Below are positions 35,628 through 46,566 of a DNA stretch of 64,000 bases, piece by piece. This stretch comes from Alcaligenaceae bacterium. GTDB taxonomy: Bacteria > Pseudomonadota > Gammaproteobacteria > Burkholderiales > Burkholderiaceae_B. The notes beneath the pieces are model-generated. The model was given only the letters and a program-made list of their open reading frames with translations, did no database searches and was not told where the DNA came from. Position 1 is the first letter of the stretch. Each line of letters begins with the position of its first letter. A program made the translations under genes and the position numbers. The stretch covers positions 299,802 through 363,801 of the forward strand of contig JAUNUJ010000002.1 in assembly GCA_030538235.1 (NCBI GenBank). The letters are read 5' to 3'.

Positions 35628-36401
35628 ATGTCAGCTTTTTTAGAAGGCAAAGTACTTAGTGTTCATCACTGGACTGATACATTATTTAGCTTTACCACCA
35701 CACGTGATGAAGCCTTACGTTTTAAAAACGGTCATTTTATTATGATTGGTTTACCGGTCGATGGCAAACCTCTTTTACGTGCTTATAGTGTCGCTAGCGC
35801 AAATTACGAAGATCATCTGGAGTTTCTAAGCATTAAAGTACCTGATGGTCCCTTAACTTCTCGCTTACAACATATCAAAGTGGGCGACAGCATCATTGTC
35901 GGTCGCAAACCTACCGGCACTCTGGTGTTGGATTATTTATTACCAGGTAAGCGTCTGTATTTATTATCCACCGGAACCGGTCTAGCGCCGTTCTTGAGTA
36001 TTACTCGCGATCCTGAGACCTATGAAAAGTTTGATGAAGTCATTCTGGTTCACGGTGTACGCACAGTCGCTGAACTGGCTTACTATGATATGTTCACCAA
36101 AGAACTGCCAAACCACGAGTACTTAGGCGAGATGGTTAGCCAACAACTTAAATACTACCCGACAGTTACTCGTGAGGAGTTCGTTAATCGCGGTCGTATT
36201 ACGCAGCACATCGAAACCGGTAAGTTATTCGAGGATTTAGGCGTGCCGCCACTTAATCCGGCAGAAGACCGTGTGATGATCTGTGGTAGCCCTGAAATGC
36301 TCCGCGATCTTAAGGACATGGTTGAAGCGCGTGGCTTTATTGAGGGCAATACCTCAACGCCCGGACAATTCGTGATTGAACGTGCTTTTGCTGAGCAGTA
36401 A
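35628..36401 (+). CDS. fpr: Ferredoxin/flavodoxin-NADP+ reductase
   Basis: 257-residue Fpr of the bacterial subclass I type: FAD-binding RAYSVASANYEDHLEF, the NADP site region STGTGLAPFLSI, VHGVRTVAELAY, and MICGSPEMLRDL, ending in the FVIERAFAEQ tail expected in this group. It shuttles electrons between NADPH and ferredoxin/flavodoxin in the cytosol and is often induced by oxidative stress. Upstream are two palindromes. Single-gene unit with a weak terminator. Confidence 0.94.
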   Translation: MSAFLEGKVLSVHHWTDTLFSFTTTRDEALRFKNGHFIMIGLPVDGKPLLRAYSVASANYEDHLEFLSIKVPDGPLTSRLQHIKVGDSIIVGRKPTGTLVLDYLLPGKRLYLLSTGTGLAPFLSITRDPETYEKFDEVILVHGVRTVAELAYYDMFTKELPNHEYLGEMVSQQLKYYPTVTREEFVNRGRITQHIETGKLFEDLGVPPLNPAEDRVMICGSPEMLRDLKDMVEARGFIEGNTSTPGQFVIERAFAEQ

Positions 36402-36415
36402 TTGCTTAGAAGATG

Positions 36416-36448
36416 GCAAGGTTTTCTCTTAGAACGCCTTGCTATTTT
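36416..36448 (+). terminator. Probable terminator of fpr
   Basis: Short stem GCAAGG with CCTTGC, a 15-nt loop and a TATTTTT tail, 15 bp past the fpr stop, between convergent genes. Confidence 0.55.
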
Positions 36449-36460
36449 TGTATGTGGACC

Positions 36461-38302
36461 TTAAAAATAACTCTCCCAAAATTGTAAGTGCCTTTTTACT
36501 CGGGTCAGACCGACATAATATTCATTGCGGGCGCTTTCTTCGCCCACCTTGCGGGGCAAAAAGCTCTGCTCATCTGCACTAAAAAGCACCACATAATCAA
36601 ATTCCTTGCCCTTAGCCTGAGCGACTGTCAAGCATTGCAGGCCAGAGCGATCATTCCAAGAACGATAGAGCGATTGGCTAATCTGTGGCCAAGTTTCAAA
36701 CGTGGTGCCTAGGGAATGCAGAATCTTCAATAAAATACGCCAAGCACTAAAGTGATACTCAGAGGACAAACCGGCCGTCTCAATCGCTCTAAAGATACCC
36801 GCCTGTTCGGCAAAGTCATTTAATAAAGGGGCTAAAGGCTGCTGCATATTGCTTTTTAACACACCACGCAAAGCAGTCACCATAGCCTCGCTAAACGCAG
36901 GATTCTGTTGATTATTGGCCATATGCATAAAAGCATAACTCTGAAAACTCTGCGCATTGGCCGCCTTAATCACTTCTGCTTTGGCTTCAGCACTTAAAAA
37001 ACAATACTCACCCTGATAAAAACGCTTCAAATCATAAGAAAAAGCGGTTTTGGCAGCATTTAAAGAAAGGCTTGGCGACACTGCTAAGGTGCGGTCCTCT
37101 GGATTTGGAAGCTCCACCAACAAAGGCAACTTAGCGGTTTTCAAGGCATACAGTACATTAACTAAACTGACCACATGTAATTGCGATAAGCTATAGCTAA
37201 ATTTATAAGCCCCACGAGTATGCATCCAGATTTGCCAAGCGGCTTTCATTAGTTGAAGTTGATTTTGAGCAATCAAAGCCACTCGTTTACGCGGTTTTGA
37301 AAGCAATTCGGGAAATAAATTCTTAGGACATGCATCAATTGCGACCATAGGCTTAGCCGCTGCTTCAATGACTTTAGAGCTCGCTTCGGAAGCTAAAGCT
37401 GCAATCCGCTGATCAAAGCGATGACTATAATTTTGTTCCACCACACCGGCTTGATACTGTTCAATAAACTGGTTAAAAACCACTTCTGTATCAGCACCAC
37501 GCCAAGCAAAAACGTTTTGATAACGATCCCCCACCGCCATCACAAAACTGTCATCACGAATCAGTCGCTGTATAAAGTCTAATTGCAGAGGTGAGACATC
37601 ATGAAACTCATCAATAAAGATAAAGCGATAGCCTTGCAAGGATGCGCTATTAACAAAATCACTGTGATGATATAAATCACTGACCGCTTCGGATAGTCGC
37701 CTAAAGCCCTCACGCTCTCGATAACCGCTTAAGCTGGCTTCACTACGACTATACCAAGTCCAACGCAATTCCTCATATCGCTCAAAACAACGAGCCACCA
37801 GATTCAGATCAAAATTTAAACGATCACCGCAAATATCCAATTGCTCTTCAAAAGAATTCGCTTTAAACGCCATGGTGGCACGAAAATAATCGAAGTCTTC
37901 TAACAGCAACCACATATCCTGATCGCTTAATTGCGGTGCAATGAAGTCCAACTCATAGAGTCCTTCACAAACCTCTTCGACTAAGGATGGCAAAATTCGC
38001 TCCACCACCTCATTGGAACTCAACAAATGACGCTCATCGCCTAGCTCCTGCAAGGCCTCCATGGCCAAGGCATCAATGGTTGAAATTTTATGATTTTCAT
38101 CTAAAGGCAGACCCAAATGACTCGTATACTCTCTCAACACATCCGCACCGGCGCGACTAAAGGCAAGCATTAAGCGCTTACCCGGTTCATCGCGGTGAAG
38201 TAGCATTTGTTTTGCCAACAGGGTGGATTTACCGCTACCGGCCACACCCTCAATTAGAATCGCACGTTTATTTTGTTGTACGAAAAAAGATACATCAGTC
38301 AT
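36461..38302 (-). CDS. UvrD/Rep-like SF1 DNA helicase, divergent
   Basis: 613-residue superfamily 1 helicase: motif I GVAGSGKST (residues 19-27), Ia LMLAFSRAGADVLREY, motif II FIFIDEFHDVSPLQ, motif III AVGDRYQNVFAWRGAD, motif IV region NYSHRFD, motif V-like TVAQAKGKEFDYVVL and motif VI NEYYVGLTRVKRHL. All ATPase motifs look intact, but the body between III and V is short and unlike UvrD or Rep. No nuclease domain is seen. It sits 17 bp downstream of the pseudouridine synthase gene on the same strand. Role unknown: repair, replication restart or defence are possible. Confidence 0.8.
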   Translation of the reverse strand: MTDVSFFVQQNKRAILIEGVAGSGKSTLLAKQMLLHRDEPGKRLMLAFSRAGADVLREYTSHLGLPLDENHKISTIDALAMEALQELGDERHLLSSNEVVERILPSLVEEVCEGLYELDFIAPQLSDQDMWLLLEDFDYFRATMAFKANSFEEQLDICGDRLNFDLNLVARCFERYEELRWTWYSRSEASLSGYREREGFRRLSEAVSDLYHHSDFVNSASLQGYRFIFIDEFHDVSPLQLDFIQRLIRDDSFVMAVGDRYQNVFAWRGADTEVVFNQFIEQYQAGVVEQNYSHRFDQRIAALASEASSKVIEAAAKPMVAIDACPKNLFPELLSKPRKRVALIAQNQLQLMKAAWQIWMHTRGAYKFSYSLSQLHVVSLVNVLYALKTAKLPLLVELPNPEDRTLAVSPSLSLNAAKTAFSYDLKRFYQGEYCFLSAEAKAEVIKAANAQSFQSYAFMHMANNQQNPAFSEAMVTALRGVLKSNMQQPLAPLLNDFAEQAGIFRAIETAGLSSEYHFSAWRILLKILHSLGTTFETWPQISQSLYRSWNDRSGLQCLTVAQAKGKEFDYVVLFSADEQSFLPRKVGEESARNEYYVGLTRVKRHLQFWESYF

Positions 38303-38319
38303 TGTTAAACATCTTGATA

Positions 38320-39231
38320 TTAATTGATGGCTGCTAGTAAGGCTAAATCACGTGCACTTTCAAAACAGCGCAGCTCACCGGTAATCGGGTCTTTAAATTC
38401 AATAGCGCGCGCCAGTAATTGCAGCGGATCACTAAAATCATCGGCTGCCCGCATCGCTTGTAGTTCAGGATAGAAATTATCATGACAAATCGGCATACCG
38501 AGAGCGCTCATATGCACTCGAAGCTGGTGCTTTCTACCGCTTAAGGGCGCCAGACGATAGTGTGAGAGTTGCTCACCACGTTTTAAAAGCTCAATCCTTG
38601 TCTCACTGTTAGCTGCTCTATCAACTTCCATCATAGTGAAATACTGTGGACTTTTAACGAGATGACTTTGATAAACAAGCGGCAAGGTCAATCCCTTGAC
38701 AGTTGGCGCAATGGCCTCGTAAAATTTTTCTACCTCGCGACTTTGAAAAAGGCTTTGATACGCCCCACGATCCTCTGGTCGCAAACTAAATAACAGCACA
38801 CCGGCGGTTTCTCTATCCAAGCGATGAAGCGGTGAAATATCAGCTAAATCAAACTGTTTACGCAGTCGCGACAACGCTGTTTCATGCAAATAACGACCAC
38901 TGGGGATACTTGCCAAAAAGTGCGGTTTATCAACCACCAGTAAGTGTCTATCTTGATAGAGAATCTCTAATTCAAAAGGCACCTCAACCTCATCAGGCAC
39001 ATCACGGTAGTACCACAGCCAAGTATCGGGTACAAAGTCACTTTGAAGAGAGTAAGACTGCCCCTCGGAATTTACCATTTCACCGGCAGCTAAACGCGCC
39101 TTGATGATGTCGGCAGGCATAAAGGGAAAACGCTCGAGCAAGAAGCTCAGCAAGTCGGGCCATTGACCATCACGAGGCAGATATAAACGACTGGGATTAA
39201 CGCCACCCCGCATGGGCAATGGTACTTTCAT
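38320..39231 (-). CDS. RluA-family pseudouridine synthase
   Basis: 303-residue enzyme isomerising uridine to pseudouridine in rRNA or tRNA. The catalytic motif HRLDRETAGVLL contains the essential Asp; LVVDKPHFLAS and GRKHQLRVHM are also family blocks. The N-terminal about 90 residues hold an S4-like segment. The frame can start at a TTG five codons earlier that abuts the upstream stop; I prefer the ATG, though neither has a clear SD. The target position cannot be assigned. It is in a row with the helicase gene downstream and the metal-binding protein gene upstream. Confidence 0.85.
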   Translation of the reverse strand: MKVPLPMRGGVNPSRLYLPRDGQWPDLLSFLLERFPFMPADIIKARLAAGEMVNSEGQSYSLQSDFVPDTWLWYYRDVPDEVEVPFELEILYQDRHLLVVDKPHFLASIPSGRYLHETALSRLRKQFDLADISPLHRLDRETAGVLLFSLRPEDRGAYQSLFQSREVEKFYEAIAPTVKGLTLPLVYQSHLVKSPQYFTMMEVDRAANSETRIELLKRGEQLSHYRLAPLSGRKHQLRVHMSALGMPICHDNFYPELQAMRAADDFSDPLQLLARAIEFKDPITGELRCFESARDLALLAAIN

Positions 39232-39246
39232 AAAACAATAAGGCAA

Positions 39247-39456
39247 TTAGTCCACTAAATCGTAGCCGGCCTCATCAAGCGCCGCACGAATCACCTCGAT
39301 ATCAATGGCTTCACTGGATTGAATGGTGGCGCCGGCCTTGTCGAGGCTAACCTCAACATGCTCAACACCGGGTATATCAGACAGAGCCTCGCTTACATGC
39401 TTAACGCAGTTATTGCATGACATACCGTCAACACGAACAAATTTCTCTTGCATCAC
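39247..39456 (-). CDS. Heavy-metal-associated (CopZ-like) small protein
   Basis: 69-residue HMA-domain protein with the metal-binding motif GMSCNNC (Cys pair near residues 14 and 17) and the ferredoxin-like beta-alpha-beta pattern ending AALDEAGYDLVD. Such free-standing domains carry Cu(I) or other soft metals to P-type ATPases or partners in the cytosol. No metal ATPase gene is next to it. The second Met may be the true start, since the SD (AGGAG at 39462-39466) lies close upstream. It precedes the pseudouridine synthase by 15 bp. Confidence 0.88.
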   Translation of the reverse strand: MMQEKFVRVDGMSCNNCVKHVSEALSDIPGVEHVEVSLDKAGATIQSSEAIDIEVIRAALDEAGYDLVD

Positions 39457-39522
39457 CGACTCCTAAAGGAAAATAAATAGAACCATCAGCCATGACTTTA
39501 TCATGAAGTCGCAATAAAAAAC

Positions 39523-40254
39523 CTAATTTATACGAGCAACTCTTGACTCATTGATACCGTCTTCCTCGCCGGCCTTAAGAATCGAACCATCTAGAGCAGT
39601 CACACCACGCAAACCCACTGAATAGACCTCAAAACCTAAGCGCTCAAAATGAGACCTATAGTCATAGCAATCATGATGATGCCCATGAAACACAGCACTC
39701 ACACCCATCTGTCTAGCTAAACGATCAATGACCGAAAAGCCAAAGCGATTACAGGAGGGTGCCTCATGAGAAACCAAAATATCGGCCTTTTGACTGCGCA
39801 AAGCCATATAGGTCTCGGGGAAAATCGAACTTCGATTGCGTAAAGACACCCCACCACGCCACAACTGACGCGGATGAGCATCCTGCACATAGTCGTCAGG
39901 TGAAAAATAATTCCAGCACTCACTCGCCGGATGCCAGATCTTGCCTCTGAATACACCACCTAAACCGCCAATGCGTAAACCGGCAATCTCAACCACCCGA
40001 CCATCCAGATTGTATTGAGCCATTTCTGAATCATAGAGATTATCAAAGAAATGCTCTCTATCCGTATCATGATTGCCGTGAATCCACCAGACGTCAGTGA
40101 GCTCTCTGACCTCGCGAATCACTTCATGCAATGGTTCGGGAGCCTCTAAATCACCAAGCAAAACGATAGCCTTCGGTCGATATTGCTGCACTATTGGTAA
40201 GCAATGATCGAAGCCGCCATGAAGGTCCCCGAAAAACAATACTTGATGTTTCAT
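39523..40254 (-). CDS. Calcineurin-like metallophosphoesterase
   Basis: 243-residue protein with the full metallophosphoesterase ligand set: FGDLHGG (D10, H12), LLGDLEAPEP (D35), HGNHD (N61, H62), LVSHEAPSC and FHGHHHDCYD. It hydrolyses phosphoester bonds of an unknown substrate; nucleotides, nucleic acid ends and phosphoproteins are all possible. No signal peptide, so cytosolic. Possibly co-transcribed with the downstream HMA protein gene (66-bp gap), although no functional link is apparent. Confidence 0.85.
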   Translation of the reverse strand: MKHQVLFFGDLHGGFDHCLPIVQQYRPKAIVLLGDLEAPEPLHEVIREVRELTDVWWIHGNHDTDREHFFDNLYDSEMAQYNLDGRVVEIAGLRIGGLGGVFRGKIWHPASECWNYFSPDDYVQDAHPRQLWRGGVSLRNRSSIFPETYMALRSQKADILVSHEAPSCNRFGFSVIDRLARQMGVSAVFHGHHHDCYDYRSHFERLGFEVYSVGLRGVTALDGSILKAGEEDGINESRVARIN

Positions 40255-40481
40255 AGATGTGAATAATAACTAATCTTATTTAATAATTATAACGTATCTT
40301 GAGTACTACGCTTAATTAGTGATCACTTATACACATTAGGATTAACCATAGGATAGTATTTACGAGCCTTCAATAAACGCCTAAAACTCATTAATATCAA
40401 GGAGCTATCTCGTTAATTTAAAAAGATCTGAACCATCAGACGAAAAATTCCAAAGCAACTCTCTCGTTAGGAGGAGACTTT

Positions 40482-42269
40482 ATGAAGTCCTTACTTCGAT
40501 CCACCCGTCCCGCTAAATTCTTTCTCTTTAGCGCCATGGCAACTAGCCTGGCACTATCTTCCGCAGCTTGGGCTCGTGAAGCTAATATCAAAATTACAGC
40601 ACCCACCAGTGCCGTTGCTACCCACAATTATGACTATGAAATAAACGTCTTTCACCCAGTCGAAGCCACTCAGGGCATGGTTGCAACCGAGCAAAACCTG
40701 GCCAGTCAAATCGGTTTAGAAATCCTTAAAAAAGGCGGTAATGCTGTAGATGCCGCTGTCGCTATCGGTTTTTCTTTGGCTGTCAGTTTACCCAATGCCG
40801 GTAATATCGGCGGTGGCGGTTTTATGATTGTGCATGATGCGGCCAGTAATAAAACCATCGCGTTAGACTTCCGTGAAAAAGCACCGGGCGCAGCCACTGA
40901 AACCATGTATCAAGACAAAGATGGAGAAATTATCCCTCGCAAATCTTGGTATACCCACCAAGCCATAGGTGTACCCGGCACCGTTGCCGGTCTCACCAAA
41001 GCCCTCGATCAATGGGGTTCCATGCCGTTAGCCGAGGTCATGCAACCGGCGATAGACTTAGCCGAACAAGGCTACGAAGTCAGCCCAACCATGGCCAAAT
41101 TGCTGCAAGTCGAAAAAGACAACTTGGGCAAATGGCCATCTACCAAAGCAATCTTCTTTAATGGTGACGAGCCTTTAGCCACTGGAGCTAACTTGGTACA
41201 AAAGAACTTGGCAGAGAGTTTAAAACTGATTGCCCAAAAAGGCGCCGACGCTTTTTATAAAGGTGCCATTGCCGATGAAATTGTGCGTGACCAAGAAGCT
41301 CACGACGGTTTAATTACCAAAGAGGATCTAGCCAATTACGAAGCCATAGAGCGCGAGGTAGTACGTGGTAATTACCGAGGTTATGAGATCGTTTCCATGC
41401 CCCTACCCAGTTCCGGCGGCATTCATATTGTGCAAATCCTCAATGCTTTAGAGCATATGCCGATTAAGGAATCCGGTGTTAACAGCGCAAAAACCATCAG
41501 CCTAATTGCTGAGACGATGAAACGGGCTTACGCTGACCGTTCTGAGTACTTAGGCGACAGTGATTTTGTCGATGTGCCAATCCAAGAATTAATCAGCAAA
41601 GACTATGCCAAAGTCATTGCCGACGAGGTTCTCAAAGGCGATATCACTCCAGCGCAAGAAATTAAGCCCGGTGATTTAGCGCCTTATGAAAGTGATCAAA
41701 CCACGCACTACTCAGTGGTCGACAAAGAGGGGAATGCCGTTGCCGTGACTTATACTTTAAATCTAAACTTTGGTAGTGGTATTGTGGCCGGTGAAACCGG
41801 AATTCTGATGAATAATGAGATGGACGACTTCTCATCCAAACCCGGTGTACCAAATGCCTTTGGTCTCATCGGTGGTAAAGCCAATGCCATTGAAGCCAAT
41901 AAGCGACCACTCTCCTCGATGTCGCCGACGATGGTATTAAAAGATGGTAAACCTTGGTTAGTAACCGGTAGTCCCGGTGGCGCACGTATTATCACGACCG
42001 TGCTGCAGCAAATTATTAATACAGTGGATTTCGGCATGAACCCTGCTGCTGCCACTAACACCCCACGCTTCCATCACCAGTGGTTACCGGATGAGCTGCG
42101 TCTGGAGTTGGGCTTTAGTCCTGACACCATCCAATTACTGGAAGATGCGGGCTACAAGGTCGGTGTCAAAGCCAGTATGGGCCGTACCCAAACCATCCAA
42201 GTTATTGATGGCACCATGTACGGCCACTCTGACCCACGCAACCCGGACGGTGCGGCGGTAGGTTATTAA
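40482..42269 (+). CDS. ggt: Gamma-glutamyltransferase
   Basis: 595-residue periplasmic Ntn hydrolase transferring or hydrolysing gamma-glutamyl groups of glutathione and glutamine. A signal peptide (about 1-31, ending SAAWARE) is followed by a heavy subunit and, after self-cleavage, a light subunit starting at the catalytic Thr about 407 in TTHYSVVDKEGNAVAVTYTL. The oxyanion/substrate motifs RPLSSMSPTMV and TGSPGGARI are present. A strong AGGAGGAG ribosome-binding site precedes the ATG. Single-gene unit closed by a terminator. Confidence 0.95.
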   Translation: MKSLLRSTRPAKFFLFSAMATSLALSSAAWAREANIKITAPTSAVATHNYDYEINVFHPVEATQGMVATEQNLASQIGLEILKKGGNAVDAAVAIGFSLAVSLPNAGNIGGGGFMIVHDAASNKTIALDFREKAPGAATETMYQDKDGEIIPRKSWYTHQAIGVPGTVAGLTKALDQWGSMPLAEVMQPAIDLAEQGYEVSPTMAKLLQVEKDNLGKWPSTKAIFFNGDEPLATGANLVQKNLAESLKLIAQKGADAFYKGAIADEIVRDQEAHDGLITKEDLANYEAIEREVVRGNYRGYEIVSMPLPSSGGIHIVQILNALEHMPIKESGVNSAKTISLIAETMKRAYADRSEYLGDSDFVDVPIQELISKDYAKVIADEVLKGDITPAQEIKPGDLAPYESDQTTHYSVVDKEGNAVAVTYTLNLNFGSGIVAGETGILMNNEMDDFSSKPGVPNAFGLIGGKANAIEANKRPLSSMSPTMVLKDGKPWLVTGSPGGARIITTVLQQIINTVDFGMNPAAATNTPRFHHQWLPDELRLELGFSPDTIQLLEDAGYKVGVKASMGRTQTIQVIDGTMYGHSDPRNPDGAAVGY

Positions 42270-42292
42270 TTTGTTTTGATTTTGAAGTTTGG

Positions 42293-42328
42293 AAATGGCT
42301 ATGCTTCCATGAGGAACATAGCCATTTT
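42293..42328 (+). terminator. Terminator of ggt
   Basis: 11-bp stem AAATGGCTATG with CATAGCCATTT, extended by TTCC/GGAA with a one-base bulge, ending in TTTT; 24 bp past the ggt stop. Confidence 0.85.
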
Positions 42329-42859
42329 GCTGTCTACTGGCTTAAGAAAAATTCAGTTCAACTGCGCTTAGTTCACCTTAATTATGAGTCACTGAAGTCT
42401 GAAAAATCACTCCGTCAATCATGCACTATCTCGTTTAAAAACTACGCTTCAAAAACGCTCTACAAATCATGAGCAAACTCTTTTTCAAAGCTTAATAAAT
42501 CTTCTTATAATCTCTACAAAATTCAAAGGCTGAGCACAAAAGACTCTGACACTACCAAAATACCGACCTACCGATAGTATCTACGAAGCCAAGGCGGTCT
42601 TGTGTTATTCAGCGTACCCGTAGTCGCTCAACTAGTGCTTTTTTATCTCTGCCCAAAGTTATTCTTCGAACACCCCGCTTGGTTAAATTTACGCATCGAA
42701 TCATTCCCTTCACCATTTAATTTAGCGTTTCAATTCATCCTAAATCTCTTGGTGACGAGATTTAATGTCTTCCTCTTAAGCTTAGTAAGCAAAGGCTTTT
42801 ATCGATTTATCCAAGCGCTAAATCCTAACAACCTCAACAATAAGCAACTGCAGACCCAC
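42329..42859. other. Unassigned 530-bp gap between ggt and gyrB
   Basis: Between the ggt and gyrB terminators. A rightward 99-codon frame with a GTG start (from 42602) is hydrophobic in its N-terminal half, but its last codons run through the gyrB terminator hairpin, it lacks a good SD and I recognise no family. I regard the stretch as non-coding or decayed. Confidence 0.4.
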
Positions 42860-42896
42860 AAAAAAATGGCTGAGCTCCTCTCAAGAAACTCAGCCA
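42860..42896 (-). terminator. Terminator of the dnaA-dnaN-gyrB operon
   Basis: On the leftward strand, stem TGGCTGAG with CTCAGCCA around a 14-nt loop, then seven T residues; 35 bp past the gyrB stop. Confidence 0.88.
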
Positions 42897-42930
42897 CCTA
42901 AGCTAAAACAAATCTAAACCTAAACCTAAA

Positions 42931-45396
<2,466 letters not shown>

Positions 45397-46551
45397 TTAA
45401 ATGCGCAAAGGCATCACGACGTATTTAAAATTATCGTCGCTTAGTAAATTGATGATGACTGACGAACCTGCGGTAGGCTTGACGGATACTGCGATATCCT
45501 CATCCTTTATCACAGACAGTACATCTAATAAATAATTGACATTAAATCCAATTTCCAGTGGCTCATAAGGATACTCAATCTCTAAGCTATTAGTCGCTTC
45601 CTCTTGATCTTGGTTGTTTGAGTAAATTTTTAATTGGTTGTCATTAAAATTCAGCTTAATTCCGTGAAGACGGTCATTGGCCACCAGAATTCGACCACGC
45701 TGAAGGTTGGCTTGAAATTCTTCACGATTAATTGTCAAATGACGATCATAATCAGTAGGAATCACACGCTTGTAATCAGGGAAACGACCCTCAATCAGTT
45801 TAGAGACCAACACAATATCGCCAAAAGCAAAGCGAATTTGTGAATGCTTGGAATCTTTGTGCAGGCTGATATAAACCGGCTCATCGGATTCATCTAAGAG
45901 ACGCTGCAGCTCAATTACGGTCTTAGCAGGCAGAATTAACTGCTGCTCTTCGGTGACCGGTGTTTCGATATCTTCGGATAAATGCGCTAAACGGTGACCG
46001 TCAGTCGCCACGGCGCGAACCTTGTCCGGCTCCACCACTAATAAGATACCATTTAAATAATAGCGAATATCTTGCTTAGCCATGGCAAAAGACACCATAT
46101 TAAACAGACGTTTAAGGGTCTTTTGTGGTAACACAAAGGTATTAGGCAAATCGGCAGGATCGATATTATCGCGCCAACTCTCCGGTTGATCTACTGGAGG
46201 AAAGTCTTCACCTGGCATGGTTTGTAAGCTAAAACGACTACGACCACAGACAATCTGTAACTTGGCGTCTTCCTGCGTAATATCAACGACACCACCTGCC
46301 GGTAAGGCACGTAAGACTTCAAGAAACTTGCGCGCAGATACGGTAACTAAAGTGGATTCATCGCCCACCCCGATATCGGCACTGGTACTAATTTCCACCT
46401 CCAAGTCGGTGGCGGTAAAATCGACACGGTTGCCATTTTTCTTAATCAATATATTGGCTAAAATCGGCATCGTGCTGCGACGCTCAACAATACCTATGAC
46501 CGTGTTTAGCGGCTTTATTAAAACTTCACTACTAGCCTTTAGTAATTGCAT
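45397..46551 (-). CDS. dnaN: DNA polymerase III beta sliding clamp
   Basis: 384-residue processivity clamp with three topologically similar domains; landmarks are the start LLKASSEVLIKPLNTVIGIVERR, TDLEVEIS, ATDGHRLAH, FPDYKRVIP and the C-terminal VVMPLRI, the last typical for DnaN. It encircles DNA and tethers polymerase III. It lies between dnaA and gyrB with 15-bp gaps on both sides, the classical order. Confidence 0.98.
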   Translation of the reverse strand: MQLLKASSEVLIKPLNTVIGIVERRSTMPILANILIKKNGNRVDFTATDLEVEISTSADIGVGDESTLVTVSARKFLEVLRALPAGGVVDITQEDAKLQIVCGRSRFSLQTMPGEDFPPVDQPESWRDNIDPADLPNTFVLPQKTLKRLFNMVSFAMAKQDIRYYLNGILLVVEPDKVRAVATDGHRLAHLSEDIETPVTEEQQLILPAKTVIELQRLLDESDEPVYISLHKDSKHSQIRFAFGDIVLVSKLIEGRFPDYKRVIPTDYDRHLTINREEFQANLQRGRILVANDRLHGIKLNFNDNQLKIYSNNQDQEEATNSLEIEYPYEPLEIGFNVNYLLDVLSVIKDEDIAVSVKPTAGSSVIINLLSDDNFKYVVMPLRI

Positions 46552-46566
46552 GACTTTCCCTTTGAA

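Noticed and set aside
42602-42901. 99-codon rightward open frame with a hydrophobic N-terminus
   Set aside because: GTG start without a good SD, no recognisable family, and its end runs through the leftward gyrB terminator hairpin.
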